Part shown: positions 1-43,275 of the stretch, piece by piece
Layout of the letters: every line of letters starts with the position of its first letter
Position numbering within the stretch: the first letter of the stretch is position 1
DNA from: Chrysomallon squamiferum
Taxonomy: Eukaryota; Mollusca; Gastropoda; Neomphalida; Peltospiridae
NCBI GenBank assembly: GCA_012295275.1
Contig: CM022665.1
Location: forward strand, 18,810,650 to 18,874,649
Reading direction: 5' to 3'
DNA length: 64,000 nucleotides
Program-made: the position numbers and the translations under genes
The notes under the pieces: model-generated
Databases searched by the model: none
What the model was told of the DNA's origin: nothing
What the model saw: only the letters and a program-made list of their open reading frames with translations

Positions 1-204
1 TAATCATGGTTTTATTACTATTTTCTTAAACCACAGACAAAAAGAGTCTGTGGAACTGATAACAATGATGTCACTATGCGTATCTGCAGAACAAGGAATG
101 GGAGGCGAGTATTTTCATGATACATATAACCTTAAAAATAAAATCGGCTTCATCTTAAAGAATAAGGAAAACAGGACTCGAAACATCCCACTTAGATCCA
201 CATA

Positions 205-212
205 TGACGTCA
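205..212. promoter_or_regulatory. Full palindromic CRE (TGACGTCA)
   Basis: A perfect 8-bp CREB/ATF site lies within ATGACGTCATTT. The same 12-mer recurs at 47331-47342 beyond the formin gene. The motif identity is direct; function is inferred only. Confidence 0.3.
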
Positions 213-1006
213 TTTATTGTTTGATCGATTTTATATTCACTAAAAATCTTCCGTGGAACATTAAGCAATCATGACAATATAGCTATGTTTAACAACCGTT
301 AACAAAATTATCTTACTCATTTCTTCTGGAAATATGTTGATTAACGACAAAATTGGCAAATAATAAGTTCTTCTTTGAAAGTTATCACACTGAGTGAAAA
401 GAGTTCCACACTGCTGGTAACCGTGTTAGTCACAATTACAAGAACAGATCGGTTTCAAAGTGCAATACATTCACATTATAGGAATGTGTTTTCTATATAT
501 GTAGATTTATAAATAATTATACATACACAAGCAGGTACACACCTAACTAATACTAGTACACACACACATACACACACATATATATAAAACATGTAGCGCG
601 CACACACACATACACACACGCATTTGTTCATTTATTTGTTGTTGTTGTTGTTGCGCTATTTTTAATATATGCTATCTGATAAACAAACAAACAAAAATAA
701 AATATGTTTAAAAAGAAAGAAAAAAATAAAACACTCGTTTTACACAACTGAGATTCTCACAATATTTCTTTTAACAGTATCTGCCAGTTACAAAACTTTT
801 CGTGCCAATTTATTTTTTCTTTCTCTGTTAGTGCCAAACAGATTTATTTTCTTGTTTTCATTACATTTTTTCTTTTGTTTTGATTTGTGTTCACTTTAAA
901 TAAGGAGCGAAATGATAAAAACTGAAAGCGATCAATTAAAGATTTATATATTGATAATCTTCCAGAAATATATCCGCTGCCATTTTAATCATAAACCCTG
1001 ACTGTT

Positions 1007-1312
1007 TGTGCGTGTGTGTGTGTGTGTGAGACTGTATATTCTTGTGTTGTTTGTGTGTGAATGTGTGTATGTGTGTGAATGTATGTGTAAGTGTATGTAA
1101 GAGTATGTGTGTGTGTGTGTGTATGTGTGTGTGTGAGACTGTGTATGCTTGTGTGTGTATGTGTAAGTGTATGTAAGAGTATGTGTGTGCGAGTGTGTGT
1201 ATGTGTGTGTGTGAGACTGTGTATGCTTGTGTGTGTATGTGTAAGTGTATGTAAGAGTATGTGTGTGCGAGTGTGTGTATGTCTGTAAGTGTGTGTGTGT
1301 GTGTGTGTGAGA
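1007..1312. repeat. TG-rich minisatellite with a 78-bp duplicated unit
   Basis: Alternating TG/TATG/GAG sequence. The block that includes GAGACTGTGTATGCTTG at 1135 is repeated at 1213, so a 78-bp higher-order unit occurs about twice in tandem. The translated Val/Cys or His/Thr frames on both strands are artefacts of the repeat. Confidence 0.85.
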
Positions 1313-1616
1313 GTGTCTGTTACCCAAAGTAATCCAAATTTGTTATTATCATTAACCGTTTACATAAACCATTTTACTTTCCACAATAAATATGTATGAA
1401 AAAAAAGAATAATAAAAAAATAAATAAATCAAAATACGAATCTGAACAGCATTCTGGTCGATTTTTTTCTCACATCACCCAACCTTTTTTCAGTTGTCCA
1501 CAAAATCGTATATAAACGGTCTTTTGATGAATCCCTGTAACAATACATGTTTGTCATAAGCAAAATTCTATCTATGGCAAAAGTTACAGATAATATTTTT
1601 AATATACATATATATA

Positions 1617-1654
<38 letters not shown>

Positions 1655-2764
1655 AGTTTAATTGTAAAAACAAAAACATAAAAATCAGCATTAGGACATA
1701 ATTTGTAAAATGATTAGCATCTGGATTTCGCAAGGTTCATAACCTCCAGATTATGAAGAGTTGTCCTTTAATAGACAAGATAAAATTTTATCCAGTAAAA
1801 TCCTGGCCTTATCCGCGCATTTCGGGCTGATATAATTACTTTAATAATAAATTTGTATCGTTCTAGCCTTTGTCCAATAAATGATTTATCAAATTCTGTG
1901 GTACGTGTTTTTTTTTCCTTTTCTTCAGCATAGTGCATACAAGATCCTTTGCAATTAACAATGGTAGCCATTGTGTTGGTACTTTTTTCATATCGAATGA
2001 TATAAAAACACACCATTCATACCTAATAACATATAATATTCGAACGTGTCAAGGTAATGTAAGACATTTTTGTTAATTAAAATCATGAACATTTGTAATG
2101 AGTCACATACATTTGTAAAAGCTCTGTTAAAATTCTCGAAGTATTTAAAATATACATTATATGCCTGCATATTATTATTCACTTATCATACATAAACGTA
2201 TGCAAACAATTTACAGAGGCAATATATGTATGCACATACATTAAGTTAAATGTGTATTCTTGTGTGCGCGCGCGAGTGCGTGCGTTTCTCTTTTGTAGTC
2301 AACCTCGATGACAATTTAGATCTGGATTATGTATAATTTCCATATTTTTTATTTATTTATTTATGAATTTATTTATTATTGTTGTTATTATTTATATATA
2401 TAATTTTTTTTTTTTTTCTGGGTGGGGTCTTGTTTGATATTTGTTACTATTCCAAGTGACGCATACTTACACTGCAGGCGAGAATTAAAATAGTAAGAAA
2501 TAAATGCGCGCTCACACTATACAAGTTGTCTGAACTTGTTAAAAATACTTTTGGCGGACATAAAAATACTTTATTGTATTTATTCAATACAGTTTGCTAT
2601 CACAACAGTTATTATTAAATTAACATAACGACAAAATGCTGATCGTTAATTTTTGGAAGCATTCTTTAAAATCTTCCATAAAATTTCATGACTTAAATAA
2701 AACGAAACGCAATTCCCTTTATTTAATAATTCTGTTCTAATTTTGAAATTCGTGACATGCCACC

Positions 2765-2801
<37 letters not shown>

Positions 2802-4327
2802 AGAAATATATAAACCAATGAACTCTGACTTGAATTACTTCTCCATGTTTTTTAAGTAGTGAATTTATGATTAAATTTTATTAAAGCAAAGGCAAACAGA
2901 CAATCCTGTTTAAGAAATTCTCGAGAACATCGAGAAACATTTGAAATATATAAATAGCTGAGTAAAACTTAGAACAATTACAAATTAACTAATAAACCTG
3001 TACAAAATTATACAAAGATGACGATGATGATCATTATTATAATAATTATCATGGCCATAATCAACCCCATCATCAACATGAATAAACTTGTATCTCATTG
3101 ATTTTTGGATTTAGGATTACAGAATGTCCACCTTGTAGAATATTCTAATCTCTGTAACAAATTTTTTGTCAAATGAGCTGAAAGTTTTTATGATTCTGAG
3201 ATATGATTCATAGCACAGTTAAAATGTCATTTGGTGGGTAACGACCTAAACAGTAAGAAAAAAAATAAAATAAAAAAATAAAAATAAAAATAATAAATAA
3301 AACAAAGAAAAATGAAAAATAAAAACCAAAACCCCAAAACAAAACACAATAATAACAAAAACAACAACAACAAAAAAGGAAGAAAAAAGAAAAAACCCAA
3401 CAACAGAAAACAACAGCAAATATTTAATATAAAAATGTTTGTTATTGTATGCTTTACAGAATAGTACAAAAACAATATTCAAAATTTGAACATTAATTCT
3501 GTCACAGTAAAACAGAATATGTAGATAATACGTGGCTTTCGTCTCGGTCGTCAGACTAACAGATGTTATACAATATGGATCCATGGTAAGTATTTTAACT
3601 AATCTTAACTTAACTGGTTTTGGAGTTAAATTTATTGGTATTTTGTGACAAATTAGGTTTCATCAGTTTTTTAACAAGACTAAAAACGTGAAAAGTAAAG
3701 TCTTAGAACTGCAGAGATGGCAGGAGATGGAAAGAGGGGGGAAGATCAGCAACAGAACAAATAAAAGATGGTCAAGAATAGTTAACAGATCCTAGCAATT
3801 TAAGATTTAATTTTTATATTTATTTATTTACTTATTATTTTTGTTCTATACATCTGCTTTTATAGTTGTTTTGTGTGTGTGTGTGTATAGATAGATAGAC
3901 AGACACATAAATAGATAGATAGCTTTATAGAAAGTAGATAGACAGAGGTAAACTATGTGCATTCACAAATAAAGATTAAATAATTCATAAAAGTCAAAAT
4001 ATAATTAATTCATGTTGGTCCCATTTCATTTATGATATGTCCCACATAATCTGGGGGTAATAATTTTTGTTTTGTTAATATGTTTGCTTTTTTTTTATTT
4101 ATTTATTTATTATTGTTATTCTCATTATTAAGCAATAAAGGTGTCGGCTGATGATAAAACTACGATGGCTTAGTCTTTTGTGATAGTGTGTACTATTAAA
4201 ACAACAAAACGAAAATAAATTACATCAGCGATACTGCGTTATTTTATTATATTAACGGATTTATTTTTTTAATGTATGTGTGTCTGTATAAACAAATAAT
4301 AATAATAATATTAGTACTACTGCTATT

Positions 4328-4454
<127 letters not shown>

Positions 4455-5140
4455 GATAAATGAATAAATAAATAAAACAAACAGGGATTGTCAGACCTAT
4501 ATCGGAAGAAATCCGATAACAAAACACAGAGCTGAATAAAGAAACTTGCATTAAAAACTTTGGTTTATCTCCATGGTCTCTGTGATACAGTCATTCTGAT
4601 TTCTTTTTAAATTATTTAAAAATGGAAGATAAAATTCTTTTAAATGTAATTTCATTAAAATAAAACCTCAATTCATATTATGTTAGATTACGTTAAAACA
4701 ATACAGGGCAATGAAACTTTCTTTCTGTTGGATTAAACTTAACTTTGGAACATTACTTTTACTACCATACGATGGAATCGCTTAACAGTTGGTATTATTA
4801 CTAAAAAAATGTGTTGCTTACTGCTAATTATAATACAGTTATTATTACTTTTAAGATAATTTTTATTTGCTTGTTACTAATTATAATAATTGAAATTTCT
4901 GTGCACTACATTTGTTTCCCATTTGAAAGATAACGTGTTCAGAATAATTTATAAAAAAACTAATAACCAATCAAAAGATAAATATTTAAATTTAAATATC
5001 TTAACTGTGTCTTGTGATAAAAGTCGTGACTATCACTTGTTCTCTTGCATTAATTTTAAAACCTGTCAACAGGTGCGCAAGATAGTTTTGTACGCATCTA
5101 AGGGAGATAATTCATAATTTCTGCTGTATTTTCACGGTCT

Positions 5141-5150
5141 AAGATGGCGG
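5141..5150 (+). promoter_or_regulatory. Possible YY1-type promoter motif AAGATGGCGG
   Basis: AAGATGGCGG matches the YY1 core often found just downstream of animal transcription starts. It lies in a slightly less AT-rich patch and also offers an ATG in good context, followed by only about 23 codons before a stop. It is 3.3 kb upstream of the formin start exon and on the same strand, so it could mark a formin 5'UTR exon. No convincing donor site was found to confirm this. Confidence 0.3.
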
Positions 5151-5517
5151 ACTCTGGGTGGAAAATTCTGTCAAATGTTACACGCAATCGTGAAACTTTG
5201 TTTCACACCATGCTGTAGAACATCACTGAAAAACATATTCTTAAATAGGAAAATGGTACTGAAATATAAAACACAGCCATAACATAATAGAAAATAAGTG
5301 TCATCCACGTTTATTATTATTATTTACATAAGTTGGGGACAAGTATGAAGTAAACATGATATCATATAGGATGATAATTTGGGATGTCATTGTCACACAC
5401 ATTGTGTGAATGTAATTGTCATAATAATAAATACAGAAAATAACTATAACTTATATATTACTACTAGATTTTTATTACATGTTGTACACTACACTGAGTA
5501 TCCTCTGGCAGAGACTA

Positions 5518-6120
5518 GCTCAGACAGATGTTTGTATGGATATTGCTGCTCTCCACCACAGATAGGTCTCTATCTTTGCCAACCACAATGTTTGCAACGA
5601 TTCTGTTTAGTGTACTTATTTAATAATAATCTGACATTCCTTTAGAGAGGTCATTTTCGAGTTTATTGATACCATAAAAAGTATGTAGTCCTATGCATAC
5701 ATGCAACAAGAAGAAACCCAAAACTCCTGTCATAAACCACTGATTTGGAAATCTTCAGACATGTTTGAATTAATCTGACACTGATAAACAAGTGACAACT
5801 TTGAGACATATATCAGTATAGTAAAGATGCCTGAAACTTTGGTGTTGGCCCAGGAAATTGGAAATCTTATTTTTGGTAGTATTGATAAGTAGAAATGTAA
5901 AAGTGCTGGAAGATATAAATGACCAATAATATAAATGTTGTGGACTGCAATAAAGACCATGTTTTCCTTATCAGTGAAGTAAAAAAATATTTACTTTGTA
6001 AGATCACTGTAGATATAAAACTAAAACTGAACAGGCAACTGCATGTTTTTTTAATTTTAATAACATTAACCTATCTCTGGCAGAGAATCAGTGATACCCA
6101 TACAAATGTCCATCTGAGAA
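5518..6120. repeat. Diverged inverted repeat, possibly an old MITE
   Basis: The left arm (about 5518-5570) and the right arm (about 6070-6120) align when one is reverse complemented. Shared pieces are CTCAGA, TTTGTATGG and AGATAGGT, with scattered mismatches between. The roughly 500 bp between the arms has no coding signal. Arms of about 50 bp and a total of about 0.6 kb suit a non-autonomous DNA transposon, but no clean target-site duplication was seen. Confidence 0.5.
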
Positions 6121-6704
6121 TACATCACATGGGCTAGTTATACACTTCTTAAAAATAATTTATGATTCCATGTTATTAAATTATTATTATTATTATTGTT
6201 ATTATTTTTATTTAATTGTTTTACAAAGTAAATGAATATTGGTCACTGGTTGAGCTAGGGATGGTAAAATAGCTTTAATTTTTTATATGAAACATTATGT
6301 ACCTAACTTGCAGTGAGGTATCAAGAAGAATTAATTGACATCAGAATTTTATATAAAAATATAAAATGTTTCTTATTTCAAAATTATGTCAGAAAACTGT
6401 GATCTTGGCCCATATAAGTATTTTAATTTTCTAAAAAGAATATTTATTTATCATGAATTATTTTGAAAATTATATTTTATGATTATAAGATATTAACAGA
6501 CAAAGTATGTTCAGTCTGTAAACTATCCACAAGTTTTCAAGTCTTCATGGAATTTTAAAAACTGAAGTAACTTGATCAAAATTATATGTGACATTTTTAA
6601 TGTCATTGAAAACTCCTCCCCCACCCAAAAAAATGAATAAAGACAAAATCCCCACCAAAAATATCAGTAAGATTTAAAAATTCAATTTAAATGAATTGCA
6701 AATA

Positions 6705-7440
6705 CAGTGGTACCTCAAGTTATGAGCACTCCAATGTACAAGTTTTCCAGCTTGAGAGCAGTCGCCCAGTTGATTTTTTGCTTTGAGTTGCAAGCCAAAA
6801 TCCAAGATACAAACTAGTTGGTGCAATGAACAACACAACATCCGCCCAGCATCCCCTGTCTCGCTCGTTTACTTCACATGGTTACTTCGCCATGGAAACA
6901 TCTCTGTTGTGTTATGCTCACATTTTGTACAGTATTTTGCCAAATTTCCATCAGTCCTAAGAAAGTGAGTGCAAAAGACAGAGCTGAGAAGAAGAAGTGG
7001 ATGATGTCCATTGAATTAAAGCATGAAATCTTAGAAAAAACATGGCTAGGCGGTACGAGCGTAGTTCTTTTACGATATGTACCATACTGAAGCAGGAGTT
7101 GATAAAGGCTGTAACTGCAGCCAAAGGTGTTAAAATAATTTCTAAGCTGCGGATCTGTGTCCACGAAAAGATGGAGAAACCCTAACCCTGTACACTTTAC
7201 AAAACAAGTTTATTTCTTTACATGTTCTTTCATTTTGATTTTATACAATATTTGTCATTTATGCATTCATTTTTCTTATTTAAAAAAGGTTACAAAAAAT
7301 TGGGGTGGTTTTTGGGGGGCTGGAACAGATTAATGGTATTTCAGTTAATTTCATTTGGGAAAATTGATTTGATATATGAGCAAATTGAGATACGAGCTCT
7401 GTCATGGAATGAATTAAGCTCATAAGTCAAGGTACCACTG
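6705..7440 (+). mobile_element. Tigger/pogo DNA transposon relic, copy 1
   Basis: The element begins CAGTGGTACCTCAAGTTATG and ends with the inverted counterpart GGTACCACTG, flanked by TA on both sides, as expected for the Tc1/mariner-pogo superfamily. Inside, about 6965-7180 reads in broken frames as the N-terminal part of a Tigger-type transposase, including AEKKKWMMSIELKHEILEK and, later, pieces resembling TICTILKQELIKAV and AAKGVKIISKL. The catalytic DDE core is absent, so this is an internally deleted, inactive copy. A second copy in reverse orientation lies at 25420-26117. The family assignment rests on the terminal sequence and the KKK..SIELKHEI signature. Confidence 0.85.
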
Positions 7441-8292
7441 TACTTGCTTATTGGTTTGAATAGTTATTACTTAATTTTGTTACAGATTTGTTTTTATTAT
7501 TTTGATATGCTAATATTGGAATGACATGTTTATGTATGTATGTAAGTAAGTACATTTTATATTTCAAATTATATCTCTGAAATCTTTTAAAGAATACAAA
7601 ATTATTGAGTCATTTTCCATTAATGGTTTTGGTTTGTATTAGTTAAAAATAATTTATTAAACAATAATTTTCAGATTTAAAAATTAATTTTTCTGGATTC
7701 CAAGTATATGTTATATGGAATTCAGTTGTGAACAGTGGTTGACAGTTGAATATGTGCATCACCAAGTATTTTTGGAGGTGAATATCATTCTAGTTTGTAG
7801 ACATATTCATATGTATTGGTGTGATTTGTAATATAATATAGATGATAATTTAATATATATATATATATTATATATATAATCAGTGGTTATCCTGGACATT
7901 TTTTTTTTTTTTTCATTAATAGTAAATTTATGAGTAATTATGAGTAATATCATTATAGTGTTTTAAAACATTGTTATGTTGATAATTTTGTTGTTAAATT
8001 TAAGTGAATACTTTCATAGTTGTTTTCTCTGAGGTTATTTTTAAGTATCAGTTGACTAATGATAGTGAGGTCACCTTTAAAGACTGATTACCGCATCATT
8101 TGTTTTTCTTCAGAAGTAGGCAAATAAAGTGGAACATTGTCAGTTATATAGTGTCTGTATCAATAGTTATGGTTAATTCTCACTAATATAGCTATAAATA
8201 ACTAACAGTATGGCAGTTTTCTGAAAATATGAACTTCCCAGTTTGTATTCATATCAGAATATATTTTTCCATTCATGTTAACTAATCTTTTG

Positions 8293-8314
8293 TGTGTGTG
8301 TGTGTGTGTGTGTT
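8293..8314. repeat. (TG)n microsatellite
   Basis: A short TG run about 60 bp before the acceptor of the formin start exon. Confidence 0.8.
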
Positions 8315-8371
8315 TAAAACAAAGTAATTTGCTTTCTTTTTCAGAAATTTTATTTTGTATTATTATTTCAG

Positions 8372-8492
8372 ATTGTCAGAAGAATATCATAAGAACAGAT
8401 TTGCTGTATTATCAGAGAAGCAAAACAATGTGATATCATCTTATGTATAGCATTCCTGGTTGTGATTCGTACTGTGATATTCATCATTTACA
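8372..8492 (+). other. Probable 5'UTR part of the formin start exon
   Basis: A pyrimidine-rich acceptor ending TTATTTCAG sits just before 8372. From there to the ATG at 8493 there is no ATG in frame without a stop, and an in-frame TGA lies six codons upstream of the ATG. This implies at least one non-coding exon further upstream. If instead transcription starts here, the acceptor match is chance. Confidence 0.45.
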
Positions 8493-38441
<29,949 letters not shown>

Positions 38442-39116
38442 TTTTTTTATTTGGTGCTTTTTATCATGGTATGTATTGTTACTATAACACAGCTGAACAT
38501 GCAGGTCTGTAGTTCAGTAGTAGAGCACTCACTAGTGGATAATTAGTTCTCCATCTCAGTGTGCATGTTGACTTTCTTACCATTCCAGCCATTGTCCTGT
38601 AAATTATGTATCTAAAACGTTTCTACTGACACTCCTGTTTAGTGCAAAAATACATCTAAACAATCCTTTACTGTTAATATGTTTTTTAATATATTTGTAA
38701 ATTACTTGTAATAATCTGTATTTTTATTAATGATGTATTAAAAGGCAAATTTCGTCCATTTTTATCTATAATTTTATAATTAATTAATTAAAATGTTCTG
38801 TATTTGTTAATGTTTTTTTCATTTATTTTTGGAGAGGTTTTCAGTTGCCTTTTTAACCCAAACTAATCTGTTCATTATAAACAGAGTATTTCTTTCACAA
38901 TCGTTCCATTAATCTTTAGTTTCTCACAGGCATTGTTCAACAAATATTTTCAGATCTTTAAGCAGGGGTTAAATGTTTCTATTTATGTATTATATAAATG
39001 ATTGAAATTTTTACTTTACTACTTTACTAATTTATAATAACTAATGAAAATGACATGCTTTATTTGTATATAATTTTTTTGTTTATTCAGTGGAGCTGTT
39101 GTCACAAAGAAATAAA
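38442..39116 (+). other. FMN: Probable formin 3'UTR with poly-A signal at 39111
   Basis: AATAAA at 39111-39116 is the first good signal after the stop within an otherwise unbroken AT-rich stretch. A possible 3'UTR intron is also visible: ATG before GTATGT at about 38469 and GTTTATTCAG ending at 39090, which would bring the signal close to the stop. Part of the UTR (38495-38600) looks SINE-derived. Confidence 0.4.
38495..38600 (+). mobile_element. tRNA-derived SINE-like fragment
   Basis: GGTCTGTAGTTCAGTAGTAG and GAGCACTCAC resemble the 5' half of a tRNA. The B-box region (GTTCTCCATCTC) is decayed. Not a functional tRNA gene. Confidence 0.5.
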
Positions 39117-39590
39117 ATTAGACACTCATAGAAGAAGACAGAGAAGTGACTTTTTACACTGCTAGTAAAACAAGATTTTGTACAGCCAGAGCTATGCATG
39201 ATCTTTACTTTGGTTGTGTTTTATACGTTTAATATGCAAGTAGTTAATGAGTGATAATGACAGACTGACAAACTATGCAGTATGCTACCTCTAGATGTGT
39301 TAGTCTTCACCAGCCAAAATTTTTGTTGTAGATGATTTAAGTTATAGTAGAAACAAAATGAGAAGTGTTGGAATACACCAGTTACAATTTATTTCAAAGT
39401 AGACAGAGCTGTGATTTGAAAATGTTGGCTTATACTTCTTTATTTTGAAAATAAGAGCTTATTTAGAACTGATAATCTGAATAGAAATTAAACTGATTTA
39501 AAAAAAAAAGAAAAAAGACTACCACTTATTTTTAATATTATTGCCTTTTTATTTGTAAAATCAAATTTTGACAGTATCCAATTTATGTCT

Positions 39591-39591
39591 G

Positions 39592-39650
<59 letters not shown>
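39591..39650. repeat. (CT)n(CA)n microsatellite
   Basis: A short CT run followed by about 25 CA units. Confidence 0.95.
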
Positions 39651-39654
<4 letters not shown>

Positions 39655-40264
39655 GCTATATAGGCATAAACCTGATATTGTAATAAATATTTTATTAACT
39701 TTTTACACACTGCCAAAACAATACTAATTAAAAGCTGATCAGAGAAACATAGATTGTATTATGGCAGGTAGACAGAGTGGAATGTTAGTGCAGTTTGTGT
39801 AATCAAAGAGTGGATGAGTTAGTTTACTCTCACACTGTGTGACTGCAATAACAGTGTTACAACATTTTATCAGCTGAAACAAGGCCACTGGTGTTAAAAT
39901 GCCCAGGAGACTGGCTAGCTGACCCCATTACAAAACTATCTGACTGGCTTGATGTGACCAGATGTGTGATTAGTGCTGTAAGTGAAAGCTAATTTGGCCA
40001 ATTAGTGTGAGAGAGAGAGAGAGAGGGAGAGAGGAAGGAAAAAGTCTGGAGCCAGACCTGTCCATATTACAAACACTGATTTGTTTGTTAAGGCTGGTTG
40101 TTACTGGTATTATCCTCGGCCAGCACGTAGTTTCATATGTCAGTGTAAATATGTCAGAGCTTTTTGTTTTACATTTGATTCTTCTCATGCATGTAATTAC
40201 ATTTATTAACACTTTCTTTTTTTTTCTTTCATTTATACTTTCATTTTTTGTTTTTTTTGTTTAA

Positions 40265-40313
<49 letters not shown>
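40265..40313. repeat. (ATT)n microsatellite
   Basis: About 16 ATT units without interruption. Confidence 0.95.
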
Positions 40314-40314
<1 letters not shown>

Positions 40315-41059
40315 TGGTTGTGAATTTTCTTCTTACTTTAATCCATTTCTTTTATCTCATGTTAGAAGAAATAATTTTATTAATATTATACTGAGTAAAA
40401 AAAATTAGTGTTTAAGAGAATATTTTCTGAAAGTGTTTTAATATGTTGTAGTCACTGTGTGACCTCCTAAAGACATGGCATTCAAGAATAGCCATGCATT
40501 TTCCACCAAAAAAATGCAGTTGTTTTTCATGTTAACAGTTCATATTGAAATGTTTCATGACTTCTAACATTCTTGTTTATTTTGGTTTCATCTTAGGACT
40601 TCACCCAATGTTTTGTATATATTTCCTTTATTTTTATTTTTTCCACTGATTGTATTCAGAGTAATATAAAAATAAGTAATGTGTTCATGTTAAAAACACA
40701 ATTTATTTATTTTTGTGGCAGAAACTTTCTCGTTTTTCCTTTAATTTTAAAATGTTTTTCTTTTCTTTTCTTTTTTTTCATATTAAATATTGTTATAATT
40801 TTTGAATTATTATTATTTTATTCGTATTTTTATTTATTTTATATTTTTAATCTTAAAACTTTTGTACATGTACTTTGTTACCTTGAAAGTTCTGTTTTGA
40901 TAAACATGTAATATCTCATTCTTGTTACAGCTTCACATTTAACAACTTAGTGGACATTTCATAGTGAAAATTGTACAAATACATCACAAAAGACCACAAG
41001 ATTTTAAAATTACATACAGTTCTGTGTCATATACTCCATTTTTTCTCACATTTAAATTA

Positions 41060-41280
41060 CACACTGAACCATCCAAATGAACAGTAATTTTGAAACTGAA
41101 GTATTTTATTTCCTAACTACTCTTATTGAAAGATCTAAATGAACAATTATATTTAAAAATGAAATTTATTTTCTATTATTTTTTACTGAAAGATCCAAAT
41201 GAACCATCATAATTAAAATTAAAATTTATTTTCTGTTACTTATCTACTCTTATTTAAAACTGAAGTTTAGTTTCTATTAC
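41060..41280. repeat. Degenerate tandem array, unit about 62 bp
   Basis: Three to four diverged units keep the order (C/G)A(T/A)CCAAATGAAC - AATT - GAAATTTATTTTCT - TTACT. The clearest pair of starts is GAAAGATCTAAATGAAC and GAAAGATCCAAATGAACC. Confidence 0.6.
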
Positions 41281-42780
41281 TTCCTTATGCTTCACAAAAG
41301 ATCTGAATTTCCACAGCAGAAAGCATGGAAACATTGTCTCACTTTATATATTTTGAAAAGATCTCTCTATTTTATATTCTGTTAACAAATTAGCTAATAC
41401 TCATGCCAAATCCATTGACATTTTGGTTAGATTATTGTTTTAATAACATCACTAGGTCCAGGGATCAAATCCAAATTGGCTTCTGCACAGAACTGTAAAA
41501 GAGTTACAAACTAGCTATTTCCTCTTCTTCTTTTTTTCTTTTTTTAAACGAATAATAACATACTAACATACTAACACATTCCTGAGCTGTTAACCCATAC
41601 TTTAGGATTACATGTTCCAGGAATTATGTGCGTGAACCACATTTCAGATGGCAGATTGATTTATGCCTTTCTTTTTTCTGCTTTCTTTCTTATATTGTTT
41701 ATTGTTTATTATTATTATTATTGTTATTATTATTACCAGTAATTGTGATATTGCATATAATTTTGGTCTGTTTTATTCTCTATTTTTGTACATGTTTATT
41801 TATGCATTTATTTATACATTCCTTTTTGCAGCATGCATAAAGAAACGTAACTGAAATTTAAACACATTTCATTCCACTGCATTGTTTTCATGTTAAAATC
41901 AGAATATGATGTGTTGATAAAGATACTGTTTATTGAACTTTGTAAAAAGTTCACATCTGATAAAAAGCCTTTTTTTTTATCTTTGAAAATTGTTTTATAC
42001 ACATGTATATGTATGTATGTTGTTGTTGGGCTACTGTTATTAACTTTATGAGGGATGATGATGATGATGATTGTTTGTTACTATTATTGATTTGTACATA
42101 TACCTCTATACTTAAATTTCTGCACAAATTAATCAAATTATACAGAAACTTAAATATCTTTGTCCATGGATTTTTAAACAAAATTTTTATAGATATTATT
42201 ATATTTATCATTCAATTTTTAGTGGTTATTGTTTTTTGGCTTGCATTTTTCTCTTTTCCAGAATAGTCTATATGAAACTAATATGATAATTTCACAAAAA
42301 AAATAGAAATAAAAATTATATATATATATATGAGAGCAATAATAATGATGATAATAACAATATAAAAAAAGAAGTTATATAAAATTTTATATATTAATCA
42401 TGTGCAAATAATCATTGAAATGTACATACACATGTATAACAGTACTGTAGTGAACATTTAAATGTAGAAAGTTTAATGAAATATGGACAAGCTGTTGTTG
42501 TACTGCAGATTTAATTAAATGAACATCACTGTTATATAACAAGTTTAACGAAATCTGTCAAACTGCAACATGACACAAAGTGGGCACATGTTGGTTTAAT
42601 ACAAAATTTTATTACATTGTAATGTAATGTTGTAGTATTGTACATCATGATTAAATACTGTAATTCTGGAGCTTTAACTGGGCACATGGTTGTAATAATA
42701 TAGATTTGAGGATATGTATTACCAGTACATTTTTATATATATGTATATAAAATTGTATTGATAATTTTCAACATATATCA

Positions 42781-42834
42781 AGCTGTGCTATTGCAGTTCT
42801 AGTTAATTGTAACCAACAAGATGTAATACTGCAG

Positions 42835-42868
<34 letters not shown>

Positions 42869-43040
42869 GCCACAATATTGCAACCTATTTTAAATGTACC
42901 ATTGCAGCTTGTATTAAATGTACATTGAACTGTAATATTACAGCTTCAGTTAAGTATGCATCTTAAGCTGATATATAACTGTATTAAGCAGTAATATTGC
43001 AGCTTTTGTTAAAAACAATGAGCTGTAATATTGTAGCTTT
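42781..43040. repeat. Degenerate array of CTGTAATATTGCAGCTT words
   Basis: The word recurs about seven times at 30-60 bp spacing (about 42781, 42823, 42870, 42900, 42930, 42988 and 43021), split by a TA array (42838-42865). The copy at 42930-42943, CTGTAATATTACAG, is a perfect 14-bp palindrome. Most spacers carry GTTAA or TTAAATGTAC. Confidence 0.65.
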
Positions 43041-43192
43041 GTTGAAATAGATATCAAAGTGCTGGTCTCTTTATGAATGATTTTCATTCACTGCATCTGT
43101 CTTTTGAAAAACATTTATTTACTAAATTTTACAATAAAAATAATGTTTATATTTGCTTGTGTATGTTGTTTTGGTTTGTTTTGTGGCAGTAG

Positions 43193-43194
<2 letters not shown>

Positions 43195-43270
<76 letters not shown>
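43195..43270. repeat. (CT)n microsatellite, about 38 units
   Basis: Uninterrupted; the Leu-Ser translations are artefacts. Confidence 0.98.

Positions 43271-43275
<5 letters not shown>

Noticed and set aside
5141-5216. Short frame starting in AAGATGGCGG (about 24 codons) as a formin start
   Set aside because: Ends in a stop without a good donor, and the formin start exon has an in-frame upstream stop. Kept only as a possible promoter motif.
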